A stretch of DNA of 64,000 nt from Apodospora peruviana (GCA_033439685.1 JAUEDM010000007.1:2346501-2410500); one strand, 5' to 3'; shown: positions 42,299 through 53,962, counted from the stretch's first letter. Numbers and translations: made by a program. Notes: a model not told the origin generated them from the sequence alone.

Positions 42299-43753
42299 GG
42301 CGGCGGAATGCGGGCTGTGAGAGGAGCTTTGCTCAACCCGGGCCGTGTTTTGCTTGTTTGTGTTTGTTGGCGCCCAGGTTGTTTGGGTATTTGGTAGGGA
42401 GGGGTTGGTGCCGTTTGTGTGTGTGGCTTTAACTTGCAAAGAAGGAGAGAACGAGTTGGTCTAGTACACTTCCAGGTTAGAATATATGCTGCACACCTTC
42501 CTAGTATTCATGGAGCTGGAGGTGAATCACAGGAGCCTGGCGACGCACGACGTTTTCACATCCAGTGGGATGGATGTTGAGACCAAGATTGCGTGATTGC
42601 AGGCGTAGTACCAAGATGTAAGATTGATAAACCTGGTTGATCAGAGCAGAGCAAACCGCTAGGTTGCCACTGTATCATGTCCAACGACTACAACTCATCC
42701 ATGCATCTGAGATCCCTGAGGAAGCTGTGCTAAGGGGGGTGAAGTGCCACAAGAAATTCGTCCGCCCCTCAGTCACCAGCCTCGAAACAGGTTCAAATCG
42801 ATATCCAAACCAACAAGTCAAAGTGACGCAATCTCGCGATAGTTTGGATGAGATGTGTGTCAAAGAGCCCCACACAGCCCAGTGGTATTCAGTAGCTGTA
42901 TCCAAAGTGCGCCTGAGTCGAGTCATGGCTAGTCATTGTTCCCGTCCTCGTCCGCTCCATTCGTCCGCCGAGAACACTCATTCGACATACACAATCAGCA
43001 TATCAAACAGTATCGCTAGTGGTATCGTTCCTGTGGTCCAAGCCCGAGCGCCAGCACTCGAACCCACACCTGACCGCAGGGGCCATGTAAGTGCCGTCCC
43101 CATTCCATCCTCTTAAGCAAGGTAGGTAAGGAGCAGGTCGTATGGTTGACGGGTAAGGTTCTTGGCCAGAGCGTGACACAGCCCCAACTGCATCTCCTTT
43201 GCCACCGCTCTCATCACAGGGCAACCCCCCCATTCTTCACCGATTAACGACGGCTAACAGCCAAACCGGCACGTCTGTTCCACCTTGCCAGAAAGCAAGT
43301 AATCATGCGTCCGCGATTCTGCTTCTTTACCGATGCCGACCAAGACCATACTTAGGCCACTGCAACGGATTTGCGACCGAATTGGTGCCCTGGCGTTTGG
43401 AAATTGAGGGTAACCGTCGTGGCAATGACACTGGCTGTTGCAATCGCAACTTGACAGGCTAGCCGTAACCGTGAGAGCCGAGACTGTCGCCAGGACTGCA
43501 ATCTGGCCAGGTCCAGGGTTAGGACCAGACTTCTCGTTTTACAGTGGTTTTGGTGGGATCTTAATCAGAGCCAACGGGTACCAGCCCAGCTAATCAGCTC
43601 ATGTACAATGTGTACATAGCTTCAAATCTGGGATCTCCTTGGCTAACTCTATCACTTCCATGTTGATAGCCCAGATTTCAGCACGCGATTTCGTGGACGG
43701 TGGATCAGAGCCAACACTGTGAATCAGGCCCGTCACACAGCAGCTCTGTAGTT
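42299..43753. other. Intergenic region, no supported gene
   Basis: Frames up to about 160 codons are present but lack features. A tRNA-like A-box phrase near 43015-43030 has no matching T arm on the same strand and is rejected. Confidence 0.5.
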
Positions 43754-46702
43754 TTACATCGCAAATACTCCTTCCTCACCCTCCCCCCATGTCCACTGAC
43801 CGTCCCCTGTCGGCTGCAAGTCGCTCAAGTCCTCGAATTTGTCCAGGTCCGCCTCCTCAAGCTCCAGATGGTAGGTGCTCCAGTCCGCTTCAACTATCCT
43901 GCCGTCCTCCCCTGGACAATCACCACCAAGCCTGACGCCTTCTCTCGTGAAGGTGGAGGGTACCTCACTAGACTGGTCCTCCTGTATAGTGGTCAAGGAC
44001 CTTGGCATCGGAAACACAAACGGTGGCAGCTCGGATGGAGTCAATTCGCGTCGCTGCATATTTGCAGCGACGGCTGGCTCAGACCCAGCCACAATGGTGG
44101 CTTCAGCCGTTGATGTTGCACCGGTGACAGCAGCACCACTACCATCCGCCGCCGGTTCAAAGGTAGACGACGACTCCGACGATGCCGCACCGGCATCCAA
44201 AACCAGAATACCAGTGCTTGGAGCCGACGATCTGGGGTTTGACGCCTGCAGCCAATCCTCGTATATCCTGTCCAGCCCTTCGGTCAGGATTCTTCGCCCG
44301 TTTGCCTCCTGCTCCTCCACCGACAGCTCCGACCAACCGTGTCTTCTCAGCGTGTCAAGAAGAACCTCATGGCCTGTCCTTTGCCAGTGTTCCCGGAAAA
44401 GACAGAGATCTGCGGACAGCTCGGCGTCGATATACGCGGAGAAAGGATGTTGGAAGGCAGGGAATAAAATCTTCCAGATGTCGAACCACTGCTCTTCTTC
44501 CGTCAGAGATGGATTTGATTTCCTCGAGAGCGCGCGTTGCTGAGCGTGTGAGATGCCGTCAAGCTGAGTGTTGGGTTGCCGCCGGCACTGGCTGAGTAAG
44601 ATATGGTCTTGGTGGCTATCGTCATCAGGAAATATCGCATAGCATACCTCACAGTAGAATCCCGGAGTGTGTCGCCGATGGAGATGCTGTTTGACGTCTC
44701 TAATTCGTTTCAGTTTCAGCTTGCAGCAGTCTCGAGAACGCTGAGGTTCGCGCTTCCAGTACGGACAAGCGAGAAAGCGCTGTGCTGCAGTTGAGCCGCT
44801 GCCTGAATCACTTCTCTTTTTGTTTCGAGAAGGCTGTTCTCCGTCCTTGCCGCTCGGGTCTTGTCTAGCACGCTTACGGGGCAGACTTGCCCCATTGCTT
44901 GAGCTCCCTTGCGAGCTGGAAGATGTAGGAAGGCCGCTGGTTACGTCATGTTGGCCACTTCCGGGTGCAGTCTGGGTCTGACCTTTCAGACAAGTGAACT
45001 CGAGGAGGAGTCGTTTAAGTGCTTGTGAGAGGACGGGAAACACGGCATCGTCTTCGTCAGGCCAGGAAGCACCAGAGTCAGGGTCCTCGGAAGATTCTGA
45101 CACCGACAACAAGTCCGAGTCGACAGATGTATAGCTGATGTTACTCCGGGGGGACAAGCTGCTCAAAGGGGTGTCGAGGCCGGGGGATATTGGATTTGCG
45201 GTGATCTGGTATTCCATTGTCCCAGGGCTTATCTTCAGCTCACCAAATAAATCAGCCGTCTGGTTCGGACTCGGGCCTCGCTCCAGTCGTCTCCGCGTCT
45301 GTAAAGGATATGCCGGTCTGAAGTGATCCCTGGAGGGAGCAAAGAAATGGTCCGAACCAGGTGGTAGCTTGGGCAACAAGTGAGGGGTCTGCTCAGCGTC
45401 GTTATCGTCGACGTCGCCGTCACCGTCTGAGTTTGTTGTGAAATAGATGGCATGCCGGGCGCCTGGGGTTGTGATGGACCGCGAAGTTGACCTTGGTTTG
45501 ACAGCCGGCGGTGGTGTGAATGTTGGCGGCTGTCTGAACACCGTTGGCGGAGGTAGTGATGTCTGTGATGGCGATTGCGACATACCGTGAGGTGAAGTTG
45601 GCAGTGAGCTGTCGATGTAAACCATATACGCCAAACGATATGCAGTGTCAGCTAGCCTACGGGCTTCATCCTCAGCGCCCGTCTTGTCTGCCTGGAAGAA
45701 TTCGAGAAGATCCTGAAGCTTGCCAGGCGGCCCATTCTCCATGAATCCCGGAACGCGCCCTGTTAATTTAGGATTCCACGCAAAGATTGCCCGTCGCCCA
45801 GAGTGCTCAGCATCTCCCTTGGCGACTTTTACTTTCCAACACTCGTGGATCAGTGGGTTGTGCAGGAGCCCGTAGATGACAAGAGAGTGGTTCCAGTGCT
45901 CTTTGGTGCAGCCGTCCTCATAGTGCCGAGCCACATGGTCATAATGTCTTTCCATCGAAGGATGAAGGGCCGAACAGAAGCCACATGCCCAACTCGTACG
46001 TTTTTGTATGATTTGAAGTCCGTCATCCGGGTGCCTGCAGATATGTGAACAGCCGTGGGCGGTCTTATGATGTGTGGTATAGACCGCCTTCCCCCAATAG
46101 GCCCGGCCACAATGGGGTTCTGGGCACACGTACTTCTTCCATCGTTCGTGGAAGTCTCCCTCATGCCGCTTGAAGTCAAATTTCCGCAGAAACCCAACAT
46201 CGCATGAAGTACACCAGTATTTGGGGCCTGTGTGTAGTTTTGCGGGTACCGCTGGTGCGAAAACGGAGGCGGGAGATTCCTGAGAGTATGTCGTGATGCT
46301 TGATGAAGCCGATTGGTCCGAGTAGTTCGACCAGATGCTTGCACGACCTGAAGATCTAGAGCTGGTAGTCGACACTGACAGACGATTGGGTGTGGACGTC
46401 TTGGACAATGTGAGCGGCAACTGTACCAGCGACCCTGGCTCCTCTGTGACAATGTCGAGGTGTGATTTCGATACTGCTTGCGTGTTGTGAACAAGCCCCA
46501 TCCGTAGTTCCTCGTCGCTCGGCATGGCGACGGCCAGTTCCGTATCGTTCGATTTCCGGAGTGACGCGGGCAATCTGCCATCATCTGGGCTTGGAGCCAG
46601 CCATGACGAACCTCTCATGGTGTCAATATTCTGGTGTCGCGAGAACTTGCTGACTGGCGCGGCGACGACAGGGGTCGAATTTGGATCATTTTGTGAACTC
46701 AT
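43754..46702 (-). CDS. Fungal C2H2 zinc-finger protein, 982 aa
   Basis: Likely nuclear DNA-binding regulator. A single long exon. Residues 1-160 are Ser/Thr-rich and disordered. Three consecutive C2H2-type units lie at about 163-270: YWCTSCDVGFLRKFDFKRHE, then YVCPEPHCGRAYWGKAVYTT with HHKTAH, then WACGFCSALHPSMERHYDHV with ARH. The next block (CTKEHWNHSLVIYGLLHNP) is common after such fingers in filamentous fungi. The middle is low-complexity. A second zinc-binding-like region at about 640-705 reads FLACPYWKREPQRSRDCC, LKRIRDVKQHLHRRHT and FYCEVCYAIFPDDDSHQDH, a pair common in ascomycete proteins. The C-terminus is acidic (LEEADLDKFEDLSDLQPT, GEGEEG), as expected of an activation region. Target genes are unknown. 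Confidence 0.88.
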   Translation of the reverse strand: MSSQNDPNSTPVVAAPVSKFSRHQNIDTMRGSSWLAPSPDDGRLPASLRKSNDTELAVAMPSDEELRMGLVHNTQAVSKSHLDIVTEEPGSLVQLPLTLSKTSTPNRLSVSTTSSRSSGRASIWSNYSDQSASSSITTYSQESPASVFAPAVPAKLHTGPKYWCTSCDVGFLRKFDFKRHEGDFHERWKKYVCPEPHCGRAYWGKAVYTTHHKTAHGCSHICRHPDDGLQIIQKRTSWACGFCSALHPSMERHYDHVARHYEDGCTKEHWNHSLVIYGLLHNPLIHECWKVKVAKGDAEHSGRRAIFAWNPKLTGRVPGFMENGPPGKLQDLLEFFQADKTGAEDEARRLADTAYRLAYMVYIDSSLPTSPHGMSQSPSQTSLPPPTVFRQPPTFTPPPAVKPRSTSRSITTPGARHAIYFTTNSDGDGDVDDNDAEQTPHLLPKLPPGSDHFFAPSRDHFRPAYPLQTRRRLERGPSPNQTADLFGELKISPGTMEYQITANPISPGLDTPLSSLSPRSNISYTSVDSDLLSVSESSEDPDSGASWPDEDDAVFPVLSQALKRLLLEFTCLKGQTQTAPGSGQHDVTSGLPTSSSSQGSSSNGASLPRKRARQDPSGKDGEQPSRNKKRSDSGSGSTAAQRFLACPYWKREPQRSRDCCKLKLKRIRDVKQHLHRRHTPGFYCEVCYAIFPDDDSHQDHILLSQCRRQPNTQLDGISHAQQRALSRKSNPSLTEEEQWFDIWKILFPAFQHPFSAYIDAELSADLCLFREHWQRTGHEVLLDTLRRHGWSELSVEEQEANGRRILTEGLDRIYEDWLQASNPRSSAPSTGILVLDAGAASSESSSTFEPAADGSGAAVTGATSTAEATIVAGSEPAVAANMQRRELTPSELPPFVFPMPRSLTTIQEDQSSEVPSTFTREGVRLGGDCPGEDGRIVEADWSTYHLELEEADLDKFEDLSDLQPTGDGQWTWGEGEEGVFAM

Positions 46703-48397
46703 CGCGTCACAGTCCGGAATACAATGGTGTCACTTGGACTTAAGAGCAGTTTGTTCTGTCAAGTTGATCAATGGCGAAAGTCCAGCACCAAGGCGTGCCG
46801 CTGCGATTGAGTAGAGGACAGGAAAGACGATGCGCATTGTGCGGACCGTCAAAACATTCCGAGGGCCGAGCCACTCAGATGCCGCGGCATCAGCACAGAT
46901 GTGCTCTCGGTCCCTGGTGCTTGCGTTCCCATTCAGCCCCCACACATATTGGTGATATCCAAAGTTGTGCTGAAGGGTGCGCCACTGAGCCCTGAAGACT
47001 TTTCATTGGCTGTGAGAAATTCAGAAAGCCGATCCCCAGAAAGTGCTTATTGATATGCCGGGCACGGAGGTGTCCCCGGTAGTATGTGAAAAACGGAGAA
47101 TGGAACGGGTGTAATATTTGTGGTTAAGAAAAAAGATCTCGACTCGAGGTGTTGAGGTAAGAGGAAGGAGAGAACGAAAGGATGACGAGAAATGGCGAGT
47201 CATCGTGTCCAACTCGGACCACGGAGGAAGGAAAGAGACAAGTTCCCGGCTTCCTGCCTTGACCACCACGAAGATCCGGGGCCGTAAAGTCGTGTTGAGA
47301 AGGAAGGCGATTACCTAACGCACGCAGCGACATCCAGATAGCCCAACAAGGAAGTAGGAAGACAGTCGGGTGCAGACAACTGGCCTGCCAAGAAATTTGT
47401 AATCGCGGATAGGAGTTGATATGGACCAGTTCATGATAACCAGTTTGGAAGAAATTTATTGGAGATAAAGCGATGAAGGTAGATGCTGCCTGCCCGTGCA
47501 GCACATGCGATTCGAGAAGCGTCACCAATGATATTAGGTAGAGTGGAGGGGGGTCGCCGGCAGCGGCCGTTTCGGCCGTTTCGGCCAGCTCCAGCCCACG
47601 GCTGTCCCGGTAGGCCATCAATCCCGTCCGTGCGCTGTGCGACACTGAACAGCCGCCTGTTCATATCAGCCTGCAGGCCCCCAATTGGGGCCCAAAGGTC
47701 AAGCCACCCGACCGGGACAGCTGCAGGGTGAGCCTGCAGCAAGAACAAACCACAACCAGGCGGTTATTGACGCCAACAAATCGACAAGTACGGATTACAC
47801 AACACCTAAACTCCTTCCCGGTAAAGAGTACAGATAGCCAATTATCGTACTGAACTTGACATGGACAACTAGTTGGCCCGGATGCAGACTGGGGCACCTC
47901 CCAGATAAGGAAGGTATCCATTTCGCCATGGCCATTTGAGAGGGGGGGGGGGGGGGGGGGGGGGGCACCGCCTTGGCGACCAATATTAGAGATCTGCGTC
48001 CTTTTGTGCCGCATGAATGATACAAACCCGCAGGCTCGGACTTTGAGACCGTTGGGCAGACTGGAACCCATCTCAATTGGACTGCATATTCCACAGGCCA
48101 GAGATGCAGGCCCGGACCCCAACTTTGCAAGGCTTCCTGAACTTCGTGTACACTCGAGTGACACAAGGCAGAACGAGCCAGGGACAGGGTCACACAACAG
48201 CCCAGTGGCCCAGAGAGCTGAAGCCTACTTTCAGGTAGAGAGGGTTCCAGTTCCACAGGTCACGTCTATTTCCTGGGTCCCAACTGCGAACCATCTCGTT
48301 GCTCCTCTCTCTTTTTCTGTTTGCTTCTCTGTTGCCTGTTTTACCTGAGCTTGTGAAGTTGGGTTGATGGTGAGCGGCACGCTGTCGGTCTCCTGAA
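46703..48397. other. Divergent promoter region between the zinc-finger and lectin-like genes
   Basis: About 1.7 kb without a supported gene. It contains a 24-G run and a C/T-rich stretch shortly before the lectin-like gene, which looks like a 5' leader. Confidence 0.55.
47942..47965. repeat. Poly-G homopolymer (24 G)
   Basis: Twenty-four consecutive G residues after GAGA. It is located in the divergent promoter region about 430 bp before the lectin-like gene. Confidence 0.9.
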
Positions 48398-50257
48398 ATG
48401 ACGACACCTTCATATCAACAAGACCAGCTAACGGCGTTAGCCCGTGGCCATGCCCAGGATCAACAACATGATCAACAACATCCATCCCCGGCGTCACCGT
48501 ACAGTAGTACGAACGAGCAAGACGTGTTGGTCTATAACCCATATCAACAGCATACCTCACCGGTCTCACACTTCCATCCGAACCAACACTATGCATCACC
48601 GGTGTCACACAGCAGCCCCGGCCTACAAGATCACTCCGGGGTATTGCCCTACAGCAACCTCGAGGTTGTCCAGAACCACAATGCGAAACCAGCCGACTTG
48701 GGGCAAGGGTACGGCATCGAGGTCTACAACTATCATCACAAGGACAAACAACATCCCGTGCTCTACGCCGAGAACGACCCTACCTCTCCACCCCTAGCCC
48801 TACCATCGCCCGGGGACGAAAAGATCTTCCACCCCGAAAGCCAATCGCCAGAGGTAGTATCATTCGCACATCAAACACACCTTCCTCCCATACCTGGTTC
48901 ACCATCACCGACACTATGCGGCATTCGTCGGAAACCCTTCTGGATCATCATGAGCGTGGTGGCATTTATTGTCCTCGCAGCGGCCATCGGCGGTGGAGTG
49001 GGCGGTTACTTTGCCAGTCGCAACAGCAGAGACAGCAGGTCAGAACAGCCCGCGGTGGCTCCCAACGCGACGGTGGTACCGCCTCGTATCGTCAGCAACA
49101 TGAGCCTGGCCGCACTGCGGTGGGAGGACCCGTTGAAAGGCAGCCAGTACCGCGTGTACTTCCAGCCTACGCACCTAAACGACACGCAGATCCTGGAGTC
49201 GGCGTGGAGCGCCGACACGGAGACGTGGGTCGTGCAGCCCATCACCGACCCGAATACGCCAATTAAGCCGGGCACGCCCATCACCGCCTCGACGGGGTTT
49301 CCGCACACCAACACGAGCAATCCGCGCGTCAGGAGCGTGTACTATGCTACCAGAGGGACAGTGATCGAGCGCCAGACCCCGTACAAGGAGAATGCGGACA
49401 TCTGGGGCAACGATAATGGCAGCGGGCAGTACGCGCCGTCCAACGCGTCGTCGCTTTTTTCGTTCTGGTACCAGGATTTTCACTCGAAACTGATGATTCT
49501 GGCGCTGTTTTTTCAGGAGTTTGGCGCCAATTCGTTGACTGTTGCGTCGTACAAGGAGAATATTACCAATGGGCATCCGTGGCAGAGTACGAGACTGAGC
49601 CTCAGCATTCAGGATGGGTCGCCGCTGGCCGCAGCGCCAGCTACCGTCGGCGGTGACCAGCCCGAGGTGAAGTTGTATGCCGCCGACAAGGGCAGCCTTA
49701 CGCAGCTGCCATTTAATCTGGAGACCAATATTCTCGGGAATCCTATGAGTGAGTCTATATAGTCAATCTTGTACCTAACCTTACACCCAGCAACTACTAA
49801 CATCATGTGATCAGACGCGGAATTCCCACTCGCGCCCAACAGCCCGCTCTGCGTGAGCATCGAGAACAACACAAACTACTACACCGCCGCGACGCTCCCG
49901 CAGTGCGCCACAACGTGGTCGATTACTCATCTCGTCCTGTTCGCGGCAGAAGACAGACGCGGGCTGACTTTGGTATCGTGGAACTGTTCGAGCGGGTTCG
50001 TCGACGCGACGGCGCGGATCGCGGGCCTGATGAAGCAGGGGCGTACTTATCTGGGCGTTGCGTCTACTTCGCCCAGTAACATGACAAATTTTGTGGATCA
50101 GCGGGTTTATGTTCTGTTCGAGGAGCCAGGGACCACAAACGACACAACCCCTAAAATGGAGGAGTGGGTGGTTCCGGATAGTGGGAAGGTGGGGGATACG
50201 AAGGGACAGAATGGGAATTGGAGGGTGAATGGGGAGGTGCCGATTAAAGTTTTATAA
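48398..50257 (+). CDS. Type II membrane protein with fucose-lectin-like ectodomain, 597 aa
   Basis: Two exons (48398-49748 and 49815-50257, 66-nt intron). The first 175 residues are polar and rich in Gln, His, Tyr and Pro, without a signal peptide, so they should face the cytosol. One membrane helix follows, KPFWIIMSVVAFIVLAAAIG (about 178-200), with a Gly-rich end. The remaining 390 residues should be outside. They show repeated blades such as LAALRWEDPLKGSQYRVYFQ with ESAWSADTETWVV, RVRSVYYATRGTVIERQTPY and LRV-like WSITHLVLFAAEDRRGLTLV, typical of the fungal fucose-specific-lectin (AAL-like) beta-propeller superfamily. Several N-glycosylation sequons occur. A cell-surface sensor or adhesin is inference; sugar-binding residues cannot be confirmed by eye. 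Confidence 0.78.
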
Positions 50258-51577
50258 GCAGAGGTCTTGGTGTGATGGGGAAATGATACTTTTCTGGTGT
50301 GTTATGAGGTTACGCGTCTTGGAGTTGGATTATTAGATGGGGGTGTTGTGGTGCAGGTTGAGGCTTGTTTGGAGTTAGACGATACCAATTACTCTATTCC
50401 GTACTGTGCTATTAGAATCTACTTAATGAGATGTACAAGACTCAGAGCTTTCTTCTATTTATGGCTAGAAACGTTTTACAGTCTCCAAGCTAGCTACTTG
50501 TTAACCAGCACTGTTTGGATTGTCGTTGCCAACATTACATGCATCTGAAAGTGATGTCGAAAGACCCGCGTGACTGATCTTGCCGAAGTGTTTCTTTGCC
50601 TGCTTACTTCATTAAAGGTTCGTCTGATTTTAAACTAATTAAACGTGTAAGCTGAGTCTGACCAATAAACACAGAATGCGAGTTTTGAGTTACAATGAAA
50701 GCTGGCTTGGTTACACGGCCGGGTCTCACTTTGTGTAACCCCCTTCAAGTGGGTCAAGACCGAGATGAGACATAGGGTTCCTGGCGCTTGGTGTTTAGAC
50801 AGACATGGCGTGTCAGTCAGCCCTAAATACGAGACTTCATTTAATCCGAGCTGTGTGTCACGAAGGGTCCGATTAACCTTATGTTGACCTTCCATGTCGT
50901 CTTTCCTTTGAGAAACTTCCAGGTTACGAGTCTGGTATAAGGTATGTACCTGATGAATGACAGACTCGGGGCAATATGTAACGCTGTAACTAGTACGTGA
51001 TATGCTTGATAATGTTGGGTACGGCTCAGCTCCGGTTTTAAATCCTTGTTTCGTAGCTGGTAATCAGTTATATAGTGGAGGGTTTGTTATCTGAGTACTT
51101 GGGGTTTTCAAGGTACCTACTGACACTAATTTTCTCTCTACAATACTATGCAATAGATATACGCAACCGACACATTGTAGTTGAACCATTAAATCAGCAC
51201 TTCAGATTCGTTCTCACAGTTCTCTCCGTTTTTGCCCCGTCTCGGTGGCTCATTTCCACTGCGTCTGAAGACCTTCCCTTATCCAACGAATACCTTCTCC
51301 TTCTGAATAATTCCGATTGCCTTTAATGAATGAACTCTTCGAGCGACAACCGCACAACCCACAAAAACAGCAGGAAAGGCATCGTTGGTTGCTTCAACCG
51401 TTGGCTCACCAATCAATCGGGTAGTATCCTCCTGACTCAGGCGTTGAAGTGGGTTCATCTCGAGCCGCTTCAATCTCTTCTCGATCCATACTCTGTCGAG
51501 AAACTTGAACAGTCCAGGATCTGGAATAATATTGGAAGATGAACGAAGCATGACTCTCATTCTTCTCGGCTACCCTG
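50258..51577. other. Convergent intergenic region, no supported gene
   Basis: AT-rich with short frames only. It is the 3' side of both flanking genes. Confidence 0.55.
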
Positions 51578-52225
51578 TCACAACAACAGCTGGTTGGGAG
51601 CCCTTTCGTCGATGCGTGTGGTGTATTTGATCAGCTGGGATGACTGTTTCTTGCAGACATGTCGGGCTGCTCTGATGGCGCACATGCAAGGAGGGCAGTA
51701 TATCCTGACATCAACGTCCCGGTCTTCCGATAAATCTGCCTTCTGGCCAATGTCTTTCGTAATCCGCTGACACAAGCTGGAGCACACCACCCTCTGCCAT
51801 GGGGCTATGGCGGGGCAAGGTCTTGACGTGAACCGAGACTGGAAGTCGACATCCTCTCGAGATACCGGACCACACGAGGGTATGCATACTAGATAAGGAG
51901 AAGACGCGTATTTCACCGAGAAAAGCTCGTTCTTTGCCGAAAGAAGCTCATTCTTCACCGAAAGAAGCTCATTCTTCACCGAGAGAAGCTCGTTTCTCAC
52001 CGAGAGAAGCTCGTTCTTCACCGAGAGAAGTTCTTTCTCGAGTTGCACTACCAATAGTCAGCTAGACTTTTGCAACGGTCAATATCGGTACTCACAGGAC
52101 TTACGTTGTTCTTCGGCCAACCCAGCTTTCTCCCGAGATCCGTGTTGCGTGAGAAACCGCCTCATTCGATTTTCGCTGTAAGTATTGTCTGGCGCGTTGG
52201 CCACACCCCCGGCTTCTGATGCCAT
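51578..52225 (-). CDS. Coiled-coil protein with heptad tandem repeats and Cys-rich tail, 196 aa
   Basis: Two exons (52225-52105 and 52047-51578, 57-nt intron GTAAGT to GGTAG). The first exon gives MASEAGGVANAPDNTYSENR and a polar helix; the splice completes EEQLQLEKELLSVKNELL. Residues about 42-88 repeat the heptad NELLSVK six to seven times, encoded by a 21-bp tandem repeat, and must form a coiled coil with Leu at a and d positions. The C-terminal 105 residues contain nine cysteines, with IPSCGP, RPCPAIAPW, VVCSSLCQRI, IYCPPCMCAI and HVCKKQ. The CxxCxC spacing could bind metal or be oxidised. No signal peptide. No family recognised; the gene structure supports a real, expressed protein. Confidence 0.6.
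51912..52037. repeat. 21-bp tandem repeat, 6 units
   Basis: Six head-to-tail units of 21 bp, consensus TTCACCGAGAGAAGCTCGTTC on the plus strand (one unit differs from the next by one to four bases). They encode the heptad repeat of the coiled-coil protein. Copy number may vary between strains. Confidence 0.9.
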
Positions 52226-52502
52226 GACAATAATGCTGGCGGTCTCTGACCATAAAGGCTAGATGTCTTTGCTCGCAACCACAAACTGCTTGAGTGACGT
52301 TACCAGTTGACGAGGTTGGAGAGCGGGATAAGAAGGAAGATATGGGATAACTGATAATATGATGACAATACCGCGCCGTCTTCAAATGTTGGGATGACCC
52401 CTGTCCTCCCGGAAGGCCAGATGTTCAAGACTGGCAAGGTTGATCAAATTTCTGGTTGGCCAAGAAACAGACGGAGTTCGTATCTAAATGTATGTACCTA
52501 TC

Positions 52503-53178
52503 TTAGGTAACCAACTCTGGCAACTCAATTGGGCACCTGCCCCCGTTTGCGGCCGAGTAACCATATTTCTTTCTTGATATTAGCCGTGTTGACGCAGTCC
52601 GGAAGCCGAAGGATTGCTTGGATGTGAGTCGAGCAAGTAACCGTCGGCAGCGCTGCTCTCGGCCGACTATTTATGTCCTCCGGCCCGTTCTCGCACCACC
52701 ACGTGATTTCGGTGTTGACGTCGGCCTGGTTCTTGGCGCTCGCGTTGCCGGCGACGGCGTAACAGTCTTGGGAGAAGGGGATCTCGGCCTTGTCGATGTT
52801 CTCGTAGCCGGTGCTTAACATAACCGGGTTGACCTCGGTGTAGTTGTCCCTATCGACGTGGTAGAGCGTTGGGGCCCAGTCCACTGAGAAATTACCAGTA
52901 GGTAATTTGTCAGTGCCAGCCCTCGTTCCCTCGTCCTTTATTTGTTCCGAAACGGCATTGACCAGACCATTTCCTAACGTCCTGTTCATCGGTTCCCAGA
53001 AGTCGACCTTTTTTGAAGTCACGTTTGAGGAATAATACCTCGCGTAATGGACGTAGGGGGGTTGTACAAGTCTAGCCATGCCAAGTGGTTGCTGGCCCAC
53101 AGGGCTAAGAAAGCCGACGGTCCTTGGAAAAGCATTGGGAACCATGCAGGACAAAATCTGTTTACTGACACTTGTCAT
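52503..53178 (-). pseudogene. Frameshifted DUF1996-like gene relic
   Basis: The open frame 53178-52525 contains VDWAPTLYHVDRDNYTEVNP, DCYAVAGN, ITWWCENG and CSTHIQAILRLPDCVN, which match, loosely, the middle of fungal DUF1996 secreted proteins (WxPxLY, AGN, and CxxxxxAxxxFPxCWD). After DCVNTANIKKE the next frame gives YGYSAANGGRCPIELPELVT, stopping at 52503, which is the usual continuation of that family (Y/S.NG.CP...). A one-base shift therefore separates two matching parts. The expected family N-terminus and signal peptide are missing; the start here is unrelated (MTSVSKQILSCMVPNAFPRT). I read it as a relic, although a sequencing indel at the shift is possible. Confidence 0.5.
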
Positions 53179-53962
53179 CCCAGATTTCTCACGACAGCCT
53201 ACCCCTTCAAAGACCGGCTTACGACGGCATTATCATCGTTGTCAAACTGACAGCAAATTCTGGGCAGTGGGAGAGAAGGATGCGTACGTCGAATCAACCA
53301 TCGTTGTCAGCCTAATATGGTAGCTTGATGGCGTAAAATGCTCAGCCAGTCTCGTTCTAGGGATTTACTTTGCTGTGCTACGTCTCTCGAGTCATACGAT
53401 TCTTCGTCAACAGACTACCGGTGTTTGCGAAATATTGCCAAGCCCGGTGTATTTGAGTCTGCAGGTGACGCGCGACGGAGTCACTACTAGTAGTCGCAGC
53501 CATTCGGCTGTCGAGATCATGAGATGGCGGAGTGATTGGCTGTGGGCACTTGGTATCCCGAGTGGCTGCAGAGGGCTGAGAGGGTTCCCGTGGAATCAAC
53601 GAAGCTTTTAGCGCTCTTGGATGTTAAGACATTCGGCCAAGAGCTCTAGGCACGACGCCACTTCCGACTCAGCCCTACCACAGGGCTGCATGTGGAAATT
53701 ATGTCCGCCCGTTGACATCTCGGCAGCAAGTCGAAAGTTATGACCCGAATCGTCATGGGACTCGTCGACCTGGATGTCCAGCTGCGAAGTGGTCCTCTGG
53801 GACTTATATAACTCCATCGCTCGAGACACTGGTTCTCATCCAGTGTTTACTGTCTCTTCACTGACAAAGAAGAAAGGAGTTACTTACATCAACAATACAA
53901 CGAAGCCCATCTTCAACCCATCCACCGTTCCAAGCCGCATTGATCATTGCCCATCCCCCAAC
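53179..53962. other. Divergent intergenic region, promoter of the subtilase gene
   Basis: No gene is supported. The last 190 bp before the subtilase start are open in frame with it but read like leader (many Thr, Pro and Ser, no domain). Confidence 0.5.

Noticed and set aside
43005..43090. tRNA-like sequence (A-box-like CTAGTGGTATCG on plus and GGTTCGAGT on minus)
   Set aside because: The two elements are on opposite strands, and the T-loop-like piece has no pairing stem, so no cloverleaf can form.
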